Position numbers and translations under genes: made by a program. 64,000 nucleotides of DNA from Agarophyton chilense (lineage: Eukaryota > Rhodophyta > Florideophyceae > Gracilariales > Gracilariaceae), in the NCBI GenBank assembly GCA_030374765.1, contig JARGXX010000103.1, forward strand, positions 408,265 through 472,264, given 5' to 3'. Of this stretch, positions 33,260 to 43,853 are shown in pieces (position 1 is the first letter of the stretch; every line of letters starts with the position of its first letter). A model generated the notes under the pieces. That model was given only the letters and a program-made list of their open reading frames with translations, was not told the DNA's origin and searched no databases.

Positions 33260-35163
33260 TGTCCCCCTCCTTAGGTGACGAACACGCCGTCGACATGGCG
33301 GGAAGGCAACGGTCCAACCGGCATAAGAGCGAGCCGCGTAACGCGTCCAGCGACCGCTCGACTGTCGAAGGCAGAGCTGCATCACCGAACGACAAACGCA
33401 ACAACGCGGTAACCACTCCTCGAACTTCGAGCGCTCTTCCGCACCGTATGTCAACTTCCAGCGACCACATCCCGATACCTCGGCGACCAGCACTCCCGAT
33501 GAACGGTGGTAACAATCCCCGCCGGGGTTACTTCTCCGGTTTCCATTCGGCTCCCCTTCCTCGGGAGAGTGCCTCCTCAACCGCGCCGAGCCAATCCCGG
33601 GGTCCCGTTGAAGTTTCAAGCCACATCACTCCTGCGGAAAAAACCTGGCCCATTTCTGACGAACTCGTCGGGTTAAACCCGCGTCAACATGCGGCGATTC
33701 TCCGGAGAGCTCCGTGGTTCCATCCGACAGCGGCCTTCGACGAAGAACTCGTGGCCGCGTATGCCGATGGCAATGCGCGTCTCCCGGGCGAGCTGCCAGC
33801 TTTGATCACTACTTCGTGGGACTGGCGACGCCGTGTGGCGGTTCCCGTTCACGCGATTCTGCGGCGAAGGCACGAGTCGGCGGAAGAGGCGCATTGTACC
33901 TTCTTCCGCATCGGCTACTCACGGATCAACCGGGCGAACTTCCAATACCCCATCCCCGACGAATTCGGCTTCGACCTACGGATGTACTGGACGCAGGGTG
34001 AGATCGGCTATTGTGACCGCCTTGCGGCGTTGGAAACTTACGCATGGCGCGGTCAACCGCGAGCGCGTCAAGAAGCGATCTGCTGGGTCCGTCCGATCAT
34101 TCGTGCCGAGTTCCGTCACCTTCGTCGTGAGTCCCGATATCGGTGGTTACAGAACTTCGTCCGCGAGGAGTCTCGGGGCAGGCCCCGCTTTGGGTTCCTT
34201 GTCCCTTATCAGAACACGGAGATAAACCGGATTAGTCCCTTCTACCAGTTCGGTCGATACGTTCCCCTGCCTAGGTGGTGGTCCTCCGTCAAGGTGTGCC
34301 GGGGTTGTTACGTGGAGTTGCCTCCAGGCGTCTCCTATCTGGGCTCGTACCTCATCGAGGATCCGCACTCCGGCTTATGGTCCGTGGTCCTAGCCGAATG
34401 GGCAGTCCGCGCCGCGGAGTACATCTTGTGGGAAGCCTACGACCAGTATCGACTGTGGTATCTTCCTCCGCGTTTGCGTGGCTACATCCTGCAGCTGGAC
34501 CTTCAACTCCCTCTTGGAGGTGTACATAACGCTGATGAAGCTCAAGAGCTCATCGACATCATTGGGCGTGTCGACTGGGCTGTCGTGCCTGTCCGGCAGA
34601 GCGGCCGTTGTCAAGAAGCCAGTGGGGCTGATCGGTCTCCGGGGCGTCGCACGCCGTTGGCAGGAGATTTCATCTTCTTTAACCCATGAGAGCAGCAAGA
34701 GATCTCCGAGGCGGAGGAGTCGGCACTCTGGATGGCTCCGCGAGGCATACCATACGGGCACCCCGTGGGGTTTGTCAACTCGGATGACTTCTACTACGCC
34801 AATGGCGGTGATGCTCTCCCGGAGGAGGCGGGCGAATACCGTGGCGACGAGGTCATGGAGGACGTGGGAGACCCCAAAGGTGCCGACACTACGGCGCGGC
34901 CAGTGCAGGGAGCGACTCACGCAGGTGCTGTGGTCGATTCAGTGGCGGCGGCGTTGCCGGACGAACCAGAGGTTATCGAGGTTCCCATATGCCTAGAGGC
35001 GGTCGTGATCTCCCAGTTCCTTCGGGGTGTTGGACTGAACGCGCAAGCGGTGAGCGGCGACATCGGTGCGATGAGAGACGCCCTCGCGGCGCGCCTGGCC
35101 GGCGGGAGTAACCCCTCGAGCGATTCGGGTGGCGCGCACGGCAGTCCGGGTTCTTCCAACTAA
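33259..35163 (+). CDS. Antisense accessory ORF of Ty3-A, unknown function (one in-frame TGA)
   Basis: Open from ATG 33259 to a TGA at 34687-34689 (476 aa). The same frame then stays open to a stop at 35161-35163, giving about 635 codons in total. The start at 33259 uses the last LTR base; an alternative ATG lies at 33295. Residues 1-115 are Ser/Arg/Pro-rich and probably disordered. Residues about 120-455 look globular and are unusually rich in Trp, Tyr and Arg (RLAALETYAWRGQPRARQEA; SPFYQFGRYVPLPRWWSS). The part after the TGA is acidic, with an Ala/Gly-rich C-terminus. I recognise no domain, zinc finger or catalytic motif. The position, antisense between pol and the 3' LTR, parallels antisense extra ORFs known in plant Tat-lineage elements. 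Function and stop readthrough are unknown. Confidence 0.75.
33260..33274 (-). other. Polypurine tract of Ty3-A
   Basis: On the minus strand AAGGAGGGGGACA abuts the TGAAGG start of the 3' LTR, the expected position for plus-strand priming. On the plus strand the same bases encode the first codons of the antisense ORF. Confidence 0.8.
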
Positions 35164-35376
35164 TCCCTTGTGATCTTTGGTTAGTATGTTCCGCTGTGCG
35201 GTAGTGTGTGCAGCAACTTCGAAAATAGTTAACTGCTTCCGTCTATGACGTATTTGTTTTCTTTCTTCTCTTCCATTTCTTCTGAGTTTCCTTCTCCAGG
35301 TCTTCTGTGCATCTTCTCCTTCTTCCAAGGGTCCTTATTCAGATCTTCTGTTCCTTTATCCCCATCGGGTGTCTTC

Positions 35377-38300
35377 TTATCCAACTTGGGCTCGGTCTAT
35401 GGTAGCCGGCAAAGCCGTGACAGTTCGACGATGATACTGTACCACCTTTGAACGAGGTAGGTGCTCTATCGGTTCGTCTGATTCCCATTCGGGGCCGTAC
35501 CCGTACCAACGGACCAAGTATTGGATGTACCCCTTTGGGTGGTAGGAGTGCTCCAAAATGCGCCCGACCACGAACTCTTGTCGGTACACTTCCTGCCCAT
35601 CCCGTATGAAGGTGTCGCTATTTCCGGGTGGTACCCATCCTGAGCCATGGGGTACCGAAGTGATCACGCGTTGGACGGCTTCGCTCCGGTCGGACCGTGT
35701 AGCGCGCAAGGCAGTCCTCGGCTGAGTAGAATGTCGACCTGACTTCGGCGGTTCATTCTCCCCAAGTGCCGGGCTTGTTTCGGCGCTTCCCACTGCGGTT
35801 AAAGGGCCCACACCAGAGGGTAGCCCGGGTGGTCGTTCCGCTAATCGGCGTGGTGAAGCTCGCTTCGGCGGTGAGATTCGCTGGGGCGGTGGCGCATTGT
35901 CGCACCTCTCTGTCCCACGGCGAGGTTCCGTGTAGTCACGTGAGGGTTCCAATGGCTGGCTGTCCGGCGTCGACGCCGTGGATGTATCCTCCTCCCTGTG
36001 CGGGGTACCTGGCGGTGCGTCGTCCACTCGTACTGTATCAGGCTGCGGTGCGTCGAGCGCATTGGCATTCCGCGTTGCACGTGTGGTGACACCTCGGCGT
36101 GTGTTGGTGGCGTTATCCGCAGCTGCGTTCTGAGGCTTGGATAGCGACTGCGTCGAGTCTTGCCGGACGTCGGTATCAGGCACCGCTGATGGGCGAAGAA
36201 TGACACGCGACGGTGCAGCGTTTCCGGCGACGGTATCGACCGGATTACGACGGCTGTCAGGCGCCTCCCCCTCCTTAGACGATGCACCAGAGTTGGTGTC
36301 CGTCGGGTGGACTGGGGAGGAGCGACGAATGCGCGACACGATTCCTTGCGGGTTGGGCGCCGCGGGTAGCGGAAGGTCAGACAAACCCCGAGATGGGTGT
36401 GGTAACGCGTAGGGACGCGGGTGGACCTGGGGTAAGGGGGTCGATGAATCCGTTTCAACGAGAGCAGTCACACCAGTAGGTTGGGATGTTAACGGCGGAG
36501 GAGCCGATACCACGCGATCGCGGGAGATGCGTTCGTGATTACCAGCGAGGTCAACAACGACAGTGTCGGGAGCCACCGAAATAACCCGAAAGGGACCGTC
36601 TGCAACGGGTGACAGCTTGTGGCGTTTCTCCTTCTCTGGGTTCCAATACTCCTTGCGGATGAATACATAACCGTCGGGGGCGAGACGTGGCGGCGAGCGT
36701 GGGGCTTTGGTATCAAAGTCACGCTTGTAAGCGGCCTGAGCTCGGCCCATTGAACGCCGTGCGGCGGGAACGAGCTTCGAGAGCCAAGTTTTCCACGCTT
36801 CGCGGTAAGCAGTCGGTGACGGAAAGGTATCGAGCGTGGGCTGTGGTTCCAGCGCCACGGGCGGTGGGGTACGGTACGGTACCAGCTCGAAGGGCGTTAA
36901 TCCAGTTGTCCTGTGCACCTGCGTATTGTACGCAAAGGTGAGCGCATCAGTGAACAAGTCCCAATCTCTGGGGTGGTCTGCAACGTATGAACGGAGTGTC
37001 GCAAGTAATGTCCAGTTGAACCGTTCGGCCTGCCCATTAGTTTGGGGGTGGTAAGTTGTCGTGAACTGGTTCTTAATGTCCAAGATGCGACACACATCCT
37101 CGAAGAAACGAGAGGCGAACTGTCTCCCGTTATCGGAGAGGATGTTGTGGGACGTAGACGAAGACCCAGTGTAGGGCGAAGGCTTGAACCACGCTCATAG
37201 CGGAGATCTTCCGTAACGGTACGGTCCGGACCAGATTGGAGAAGCGATCCGTAATTACGATTAAGAACTTGTAATTCCGCTTAGTGGTAAGGAAGGGACC
37301 GAGTATATCGATGGCCACAAACTCCAATGGAGCGCGAGCTGGAAACAGATTCAACTTCGTCGCATGACAGCGGAGTTTGACACGGTTCCGAGCGCAATCG
37401 GTACAAAACCGCACCGTTGCGTAGCAGTCCACTGCCATGGCAGGCCAGTAGAAGTTATGGCGTAGGGTGAGGTAAAGATTTTCGTCCCCCGACTTGGCCC
37501 CTCAGTTTGGAGTAGTGCGACAACCGCAAGACTCTCGACTGGAGGTTATGTGGTACCACGATTTGTGGGTGGGATCCGACGGTCCGTACAAGGTATCCGG
37601 CGTCATTCACCTGAAAGGGGAGAGTACCTCCTCCATTGAGTTGAGCGCGGACCTTCGCGCAGAACGGGTCAAAAAATTGCTCCCATATCCTCTTCTCTGT
37701 AGTAATAGGCACGAAGTTCCCTGGTAAGGGTTTCTCGGAATCTTCCGAGAGAAGAAAGTCGTCTAATTCGGAACCGGAATCTGAAGAGTCCGTGTCTCGT
37801 TCTTCGTCCTCGATGGTAGCGTCGTCGCAATTCACTGCAAAGCAGGGTATTTCATCGTCTTTGACGGGTAGTTTTTCGCCAGTAGTGACCAGGCGGGAGA
37901 GAGCATCGGCTTGGGTGTTGCACGATCCTTCTCGATACTGCACGTCAAAGTCAAATTCCGCTAGACGGAGACGCCAACGCATCAAGCGGCCTGAAGGCTC
38001 CGAGATGGAGAGTAGCCATCGAAGCGATGCGTGGTCCGTAAAATCGGTGCAATGATTACCCATGAGATAGGGGCGCAACGTTTGTAATCCCCAAACTAGT
38101 GCAAGGCATTCCTTCTCCGAGACGGAGTAATTCTTCTCGTGGACGTTTAGCGATCGGGACCAGTACCCTACCGGGCGTCTTTCCCCATTGGGTGCAGTTT
38201 GAAACAGTGCACAACCTACTTGGTAGTCGCTGGCATCGGTATCTACGGTGAAGGGCCTTCCAGGCTTGGGCAACGAGAGGATCGGGGCGGAGACGACATA

Positions 38301-40379
38301 ATCCTTAAGAGAGTTGAAAGATTCCGTTTGAACGGGGGTCAAGGGGTCCAGTTTTGGTGGTTGCTCTTTCCGCAAAAGCCCGTTTAACGGTGCAGCCTTG
38401 TCCGCAAAGTGCGGGATGAATCGTCGGTAGACGTTTGCGAGTCCCAGGAAGGAACGAAGCTCGGTTTGCTTCCGCGGTTCTTTAGCCTCTTTGAGTGACT
38501 TAACACGAGTCTCCTCGATTATAACACGTCCTGGACGGATGACATGGCCGAGATACTTCACGGTGTCCGTGAAGAAGTCACATTTCTTCAACTTAAGAGT
38601 GACACCCGCATCTCGTAGCGTGGTCATGATATCCCTCACATGAGTGAGATGTTTATCCAGATTATCTGAGAAGACGATTATGTCATACAGGTAGACCAGG
38701 CAGGTACGCCATTTGAAGCGGGCCAATAGGATGTCGATGGCTCGCTGGAAAGTAGCGGGGGCGTTGATAAGACCAAAAGGCATCCGTTTGAAACGGTAGA
38801 GACCGGAGTGACACGCGAAAGCGGTTTTATCCTGGTCTTGCTTCCTTACCGGAACTTGCCAGTATTCCCAATTAGCGTCCAGGGTTGTAAAGACGGTAGC
38901 GGTGCCCAGGGAGTCAATGTAATCGTCCATTCTTGGGATTGGATGCACGTCCTTGACGGTAACGGCATTAAACCGACGGTAGTCGACGCAAACCCTCCAG
39001 GAACCATCCTTCTTTGGAGCCAGTACTACTGGAGAAGCCCACGGCGACTAAGCCGGTTCAATGACTCCTGCTCGAAGCATTTTATCCACTTGTGCCTTTT
39101 CCTCCGCGCGTGCGGCGGGTCCGGCACGGTATGGGTGCTGAGAGAGGGGTCGGGTGTCCGGTAGCAAATGAATCCGGTGTTCCGTAGTGTAAATCTCACC
39201 AAGGGAGCCGTCCCACATAGTGGTGAAGTCCCTCAATAGTTCTCGCAATCGATGGCGGTATGACTCCGGGACGTGGCTGAGATCCAGGTCCTCGAATTCT
39301 TGGACTGGATCGGGGCAGTCACCACTCGTTGAAACGGGCCGCGTCCCTGATGTCACAGGTTGAACCCCGGGTACCGGTGATGAAACGGGTTCCGGGCTGT
39401 CCCCCTCCTTAGAGTGAACGAGTCCGAGAACGTCAGCTGCGGTCAGCTTTGTCGGTACCATAGCGATGGAGTGCGGCATGACGGACCCTATCACTTGGTT
39501 CTTCACCAGATACTGGGGTACAGTGCCTAGATTGGCGATCAGCACGTGAAACGGTTGGTTTGGCTTCACATGGACGATTCCATTCGCAATTGCGAGGCTG
39601 TGCCTGTCATACAGTGACGACAATGGTTGCAAGACCCGGAGTCCGTGTTGATGAGAGGTTAATTTCACCATCATTTGAGACTCAGGCGGGACGCACAACG
39701 ACGCTGCGACGCGGAGCTTATTAGATTCACGTTTATCCGGTCCAGGTTCCTGTGCTGCCGGTAGCGGGACGTGCTTCTTCGTGGCACGCCTAAGCGGACG
39801 ACGAACGATTGGAGTGGACGATCCATCTTCCATCTCGACACGCCGTTGGCGGGGGAAGATCGCTTCGGCGAAGCGGTCGCAAAAGTCGCAACCCAAGCTG
39901 ACTGGGGCGGCTAATTTCCGACATACGACGAAGTCGAGTTTCACCACGCGAGCGCCAACGCGGACTACCAGTTCTATGAACCCCACCGTATCCAACGGTT
40001 TGTTGTTCGCGTCAGCGACCTCCGGGACGTGGTCGCGGCGGATCCTAGACTGCATAGCAGGCGGTAACACTTCCTCCACGACAAAGTTCGGACCGGAACC
40101 GGTGTCTAAGACGGTAAGGTGTCGCACCATAAACTGGGGTGAAAGGCCAAGGCCAGCATAGACTTTGTAGTTTCTCTTGGCCATCACCAGAACTCTATCC
40201 AGGAACCGGTTATGGGAAACACGTTTCCACAGACGACGCAGAACACTAAAGTGTTCCGAGTTCACCTCATTGACGGCCTCTTTCCTTGAAAGGATTTTGA
40301 CCGTGGAGCGAGGCTTGGACGCCTCGGGCGCCGTCGACCTCGACTCTGAGGGCGCCTCTCCTTGAGAGGAGACTCCCAC
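35377..40379 (-). pseudogene. Ty3-A pol: protease, RT, RNase H, integrase, chromodomain
   Basis: Starts in the -1 frame relative to gag. The protease has LDTGSG with catalytic Asp at 40104-40106. An amber TAG at 39048-39050 falls just before SPWASPVVLAPKKDGS of RT, where a Gln is usual. RT reads MPFGLINAPATFQ and then YLYD at 38682-38693: the first Asp of the normal YxDD is Tyr, which should abolish polymerisation. RNase H follows (FTVDTDASDYQVG...DALSRL). A frameshift near 37495 precedes the integrase zinc finger (HNFYWP...CTDCARN), and a second near 37150 precedes SDNGRQF. D, D and E of the integrase are visible (AIDILGPF, SDNG, GQAERF). After a long Pro/Ser/Arg linker, a chromodomain (VVGRILEHS...YLVRWYGYGPEW) lies at about 35595-35430. 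Confidence 0.95.
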
Positions 40380-40381
40380 AT

Positions 40382-42442
40382 TTAGTTGTTCTGGGCCTGC
40401 TCCGCCGGAGGCGGCTGCTCAGGACGTTGAGCAGGCAACGCCGGGGCATCAGGTGCAGAAGGTTCCGCAGAGGCGGTGGGGTGACCGACCACGTCGGTGA
40501 CACGGGATTCCGGTGCAGGTACCACCCGAGCTCGGGGAAGCGACACGTGACGTGGAACATCCGTTAGAGCACGGATATACGATGCAATCGGAACAGCTGC
40601 TTTGTCCTCCGGGGATAGGGCCTCGTAATTGACTACGACTTGTGCCCATTCTCGGAGAGACAACACACATTGTGGAGAAGTATGGCCTGGTTTGTAGCAG
40701 AGATGACAAATCAGACAAGAAGCCGGTGTTGGATGGCGGAGCTCGGCGAACTTCACCGCGGGGCGGGTATCTCTCCAACCAGGACGCGTAAAGCGGACAT
40801 TACCACTGTCGTGTGGGATGCGTGGCGCACGGACGCGACCATTATCTGCATAGAGTAGCGTGTCATCCTCAATCACGTATTGTGATTCGTCCAAGGTTGA
40901 GGGTAACTCCGTTGTCGGGATGGAATGAACGTCGCTATGGGCTAGCTGCAAGTTATCATAATCCCTTCGAGAGGCCTGTTCGTCGATCATCGAAGCTGAC
41001 GGGGTACCGGGTTGTAACATCAACGCTTTTGCGGACCTAACCCTGGATCCAGGAGTGCGTGCGCGCAGGGCTTCACCTTCTGCGCGAGTGAACTGCACTA
41101 GTTCCGAATACGTGGCTTTAGGTCTATCTTTTCGACGTCGAGCAACAAGAGTCCGGATCGCCGGGTCCAAACCATCGACAAACATGATACAACGCTCTTC
41201 AGCGGGGTAAACGTTGCCACAGCGGTGGAAGGCCTTGTTAAGACGCGACGAATAATCGGTTTCCGACTCGCCTGGACGTTGGCGATTGTCCTGCAGGGGG
41301 CGTATCGCCTGCTGAATGGCAGAGTTAGTAGCATACGACCTCAGGAGGTACTGAACTGCTTCAGGCCAGCAGGTTACCTCTCCTTCGGACGAGCTTGATG
41401 TACCTCTGACAGAGTGATACTGGTCTTCTGCAAGCCCACGTAAGAAGTACGGTAAGGCAATGTAGGCCTGTCCCTCGTTCATTCCGAGAATGTCAGCTTC
41501 CGCGACAAAGCGTGCCAAGAAATCCAACACCAATATTGGGTCTTCTCCAGAAAACAACTGGTTGCGAAGTGAGAGCTGCATTCGCTTAATGCAGTACTTC
41601 ACTCTTCCCATACCACGGGGTGTACGATCCAAAGAGGAGTCCTCCAAACGGTAGTAACGGTATGATAGGAGCTTTTTAAAGAGTGAATTGGTCGGTTTCG
41701 GCTCCTTCAAACCTGTGTGCTTCCTTCCCTTCGTGCGGGCGTGGATCACACCATGGGTGACTGTTGACCGCTTAGAGCGTGAGGAACGCTCACGGCGAGC
41801 TACTTCCACCGATGAATCGGAAGAGTCGGACTCCGAGGATGAGGAGTCTGACGGTTCGGGATCCGTGTTCCTTCGCTTCTTTCGAGCCTGGCGGTTCTCT
41901 TCCTTACATCCCTTGTGGGATACTGCAACCGGCTCGGCCGGATCATCCCCCGACATTAGGGTTTGTTCCAACGTCTCTAGACGGCTTCGGACGCGCGAGA
42001 ACTTGTCCGCGACGTTCTTGAAAAAGGCCGAGGGTCCACCAAGGGACTCTAGAATCGAGTTCACATCCGCACGGAGGACACGAAGGTCCTCAGAAAAATC
42101 CTGAGTAGCAGTGTCGTTTACCTTCTTGCGAAGGGAATCGAACTCCTCTTCAAGGATGACTTGAGCTTCCCGCTTATAGCGGAGTTGCTCTTTCACAGCT
42201 GCAAGGCTGGGATGGGGGGTGACGTCCCTAGCAGGGGAGAGCATCAGGGCGGCGGCCGACGCCGGTCCTGCTCCACTTGCTGGGGGTGTCGAATCAGAGA
42301 CAGGAGGTCTCGAGTTCCTTCCACCTGGCACGCCAGTCGATCCAACGGTATGAGACCGTGAACGGACCGGGATACGGGATGGTTGCGAGGGTTCCGGTGC
42401 ACCGGTTTGATTCCGCGTCCTCGAACGGTCTTTGGACGACAT
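40382..42442 (-). CDS. Ty3-A gag polyprotein, 686 aa
   Basis: Intact ORF from ATG 42442 to TAA 40382-40384. The N-terminal 75 residues are Ser/Arg/Pro-rich. Residues about 80-160 are predicted coiled coil by heptad-like L/V/I spacing, followed by an acidic Ser-rich segment and a basic segment. The capsid-like region, about residues 285-460, has the Retrotrans_gag pattern (PILVLDFLARFVAEAD; RRPGESETDYSSRLNKAF-type block). One CCHC knuckle, CHLCYKPGHTSPQC (C-x2-C-x4-H-x4-C), lies near residue 585. The C-terminus is Pro/Ala-rich. Pol overlaps in the -1 frame and is open through the gag stop, suggesting frameshifting, but no classical slippery heptamer is visible at the stop. Confidence 0.92.
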   Translation of the reverse strand: MSSKDRSRTRNQTGAPEPSQPSRIPVRSRSHTVGSTGVPGGRNSRPPVSDSTPPASGAGPASAAALMLSPARDVTPHPSLAAVKEQLRYKREAQVILEEEFDSLRKKVNDTATQDFSEDLRVLRADVNSILESLGGPSAFFKNVADKFSRVRSRLETLEQTLMSGDDPAEPVAVSHKGCKEENRQARKKRRNTDPEPSDSSSSESDSSDSSVEVARRERSSRSKRSTVTHGVIHARTKGRKHTGLKEPKPTNSLFKKLLSYRYYRLEDSSLDRTPRGMGRVKYCIKRMQLSLRNQLFSGEDPILVLDFLARFVAEADILGMNEGQAYIALPYFLRGLAEDQYHSVRGTSSSSEGEVTCWPEAVQYLLRSYATNSAIQQAIRPLQDNRQRPGESETDYSSRLNKAFHRCGNVYPAEERCIMFVDGLDPAIRTLVARRRKDRPKATYSELVQFTRAEGEALRARTPGSRVRSAKALMLQPGTPSASMIDEQASRRDYDNLQLAHSDVHSIPTTELPSTLDESQYVIEDDTLLYADNGRVRAPRIPHDSGNVRFTRPGWRDTRPAVKFAELRHPTPASCLICHLCYKPGHTSPQCVLSLREWAQVVVNYEALSPEDKAAVPIASYIRALTDVPRHVSLPRARVVPAPESRVTDVVGHPTASAEPSAPDAPALPAQRPEQPPPAEQAQNN

Positions 42443-42586
42443 GAGATCAGAGTCCGTTACACGTGAGTATCCAAACCCGATCGGCTAGTGGGGCCAAGAA
42501 ACTTCCTCAAAAAGGGCAACTGAGATCAACCTCAATTTGCGAGTCCTCTTTCCGATTAATCGTGACTGAGTGTGCCCGACTCAAAT

Positions 42587-42604
42587 TTCTAAGTCGGGAG
42601 ACCA
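42587..42604 (-). other. Candidate primer-binding site of Ty3-A
   Basis: Three bases inside the 5' LTR, the minus strand reads TGGTCTCCCGACTTAGAA, which begins with TGG as expected for pairing to a tRNA 3' CCA end. I cannot name the tRNA. Confidence 0.55.
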
Positions 42605-42607
42605 GTT

Positions 42608-43494
42608 TGTAGGACAAAGCTTGGAGCGGAGACACCAGGAAGATGTTCGGGATCTTCTTCTCTTGAGAGACACGCCTCAGGCGGAGGAGACGCGTCCCAG
42701 CGGAGCACAGAAACAGAGCCACTCTGGAAAGGCACGACGGAGTCGGTTGTGAGACCGATGCCCATCCGGCGGGATATACCTAGAGTTTTTAGGTGAGCAC
42801 GGCACAGTCCGGGGTGTGACCAATCCTATGCGGAGCGGTACCACGGCGATTGTCGGAAATGGAGCGAGGAAACACTCGTATGAGGTGGACAAGCGAAGTG
42901 AGTGGTGCGGCAACTCACGAGAGCCAAAAAGGGGAACAAGAAGAAAACGGGGGCGAAACCCTATACAGGAGCGAGACTACGACAAGTGTCGGCGATTAAA
43001 TATGAACCCACGGTGGTGGTAGCACTCTGGTGGACAGAGGGGTGGATGAACTAACGTGCGACGGGCGCTCACGCAGTATGCGGTGAAGACGCGCCGAAGG
43101 CGAAAAGTTCAGAGCCAAGACTCCCTCCTTGGATCTCCCAAGAGGGTCTATACTGAGGAGCAGTGCTCAACCTCCTAAGTAGTGTGGCACGCGGCCCCTG
43201 ACAGTGGGCGCGCGCCCGAAAAATAGACACTAAATAGCGATAGCGCAGCCAAATAAATACTAAAAATTAATAAATAATACTAACCATTAGGTAGAATCTG
43301 TGCCACGTGTGGCACGCCTCGTACTCGAGCGTTGGCATCCGTGCAGTCCACGTGTTCCACCCGTGTGCACTTTAGGTCCTAACCGGCCGTCAGCACGCAA
43401 TAGCGGTATAGCTTGTCATAGCCCAAGCTATTTCTCAAGCGAGCGAAACTTCTAAGTCCTGCGAAGAAACCCCCTTGAAGGGCATTGTCCTTCA
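42608..43494 (-). repeat. Ty3-A 5' LTR
   Basis: 887 bp, TG...CA. Differences from the other LTR cluster in the last 250 bp (plus coordinates), where about 21 of 28 mismatches fall. It should contain the promoter for gag-pol transcription toward lower coordinates. Confidence 0.95.
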
Positions 43495-43499
43495 TAATC
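43495..43499. other. Target site duplication TAATC (right) of Ty3-A
   Basis: Perfect copy of 32368-32372. PiggyBac copy 2 sequence resumes immediately after it. Confidence 0.95.
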
Positions 43500-43815
43500 C
43501 ACTTTTGTAACACTTTCACTGATCAGTTTCGTCTTCCTTTGCATGTTAAATAAGCGTTTACAGTCGCTCTTTGATGTGATGGGACGTGCGCGGGTATTTA
43601 CACTGTTTCACACTACACGACGTGGATCCATGGATGATGACATACTAGATAAATTATGAAAAAATGAAGTAAATATGATGTGGTTTACAGGTTGTGGACG
43701 ATCTTTCGTGATCTTTGAGGTTGTAGACATAGAAGAAGAGAGTGGTGACAACGTCTAGGCACAAAAATTTAAGAAAATTGACAAAGTTTACAAAAAATAT
43801 CGATGTTGTAATTTT

Positions 43816-43831
43816 GGCCTCATATGAGGTC
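43816..43831. repeat. Palindrome copy, one mismatch
   Basis: GGCCTCATATGAGGTC in PiggyBac copy 2, at the same place as 7137-7152 in copy 1. The T breaks perfect symmetry. Confidence 0.8.
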
Positions 43832-43853
43832 AGTGGTCGTATAGAAACTAGTA

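Larger units (their letters stand above)
32373..43494 (-). mobile_element. Ty3-A: full-length Ty3/gypsy chromovirus with antisense ORF
   Basis: 11,122 bp, flanked by TAATC duplications, with two 887-bp LTRs beginning TG and ending CA. On the minus strand the order is LTR, primer-binding site, gag, pol (protease, RT, RNase H, integrase, chromodomain), then an opposite-strand accessory ORF, polypurine tract, LTR. Protease-RT-RNaseH-integrase order plus a chromodomain place it among chromoviruses. LTR identity is about 97% (28 differences counted by eye). Pol has one amber codon, two frameshifts and a lost RT catalytic Asp, so this copy is defective. Gag is intact. Confidence 0.95.
30125..43853 (-). 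mobile_element. PiggyBac-like element, copy 2, split by Ty3-A
   Basis: Two segments, 30125-32367 and 43500-43853, match copy 1 (5147-6815 and 6816-7171) in the same order and orientation. The 11.1 kb between them is the Ty3-A element plus one copy of the duplicated target. Joining the two flanks restores collinearity with copy 1 at GACAAC...TTTGTAACACTTTC. This copy retains the transposase region deleted in copy 1 and is itself inserted in the Helitron helicase. The palindrome near its right end is at 43816-43831. Confidence 0.85.

Noticed and set aside
36137..36479. Plus-strand ORFs within Ty3-A pol and gag (also 41688-42104)
   Set aside because: They are shadows of the minus-strand polyprotein codons. 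Unlike 33259-35163, they lie opposite recognised coding domains.
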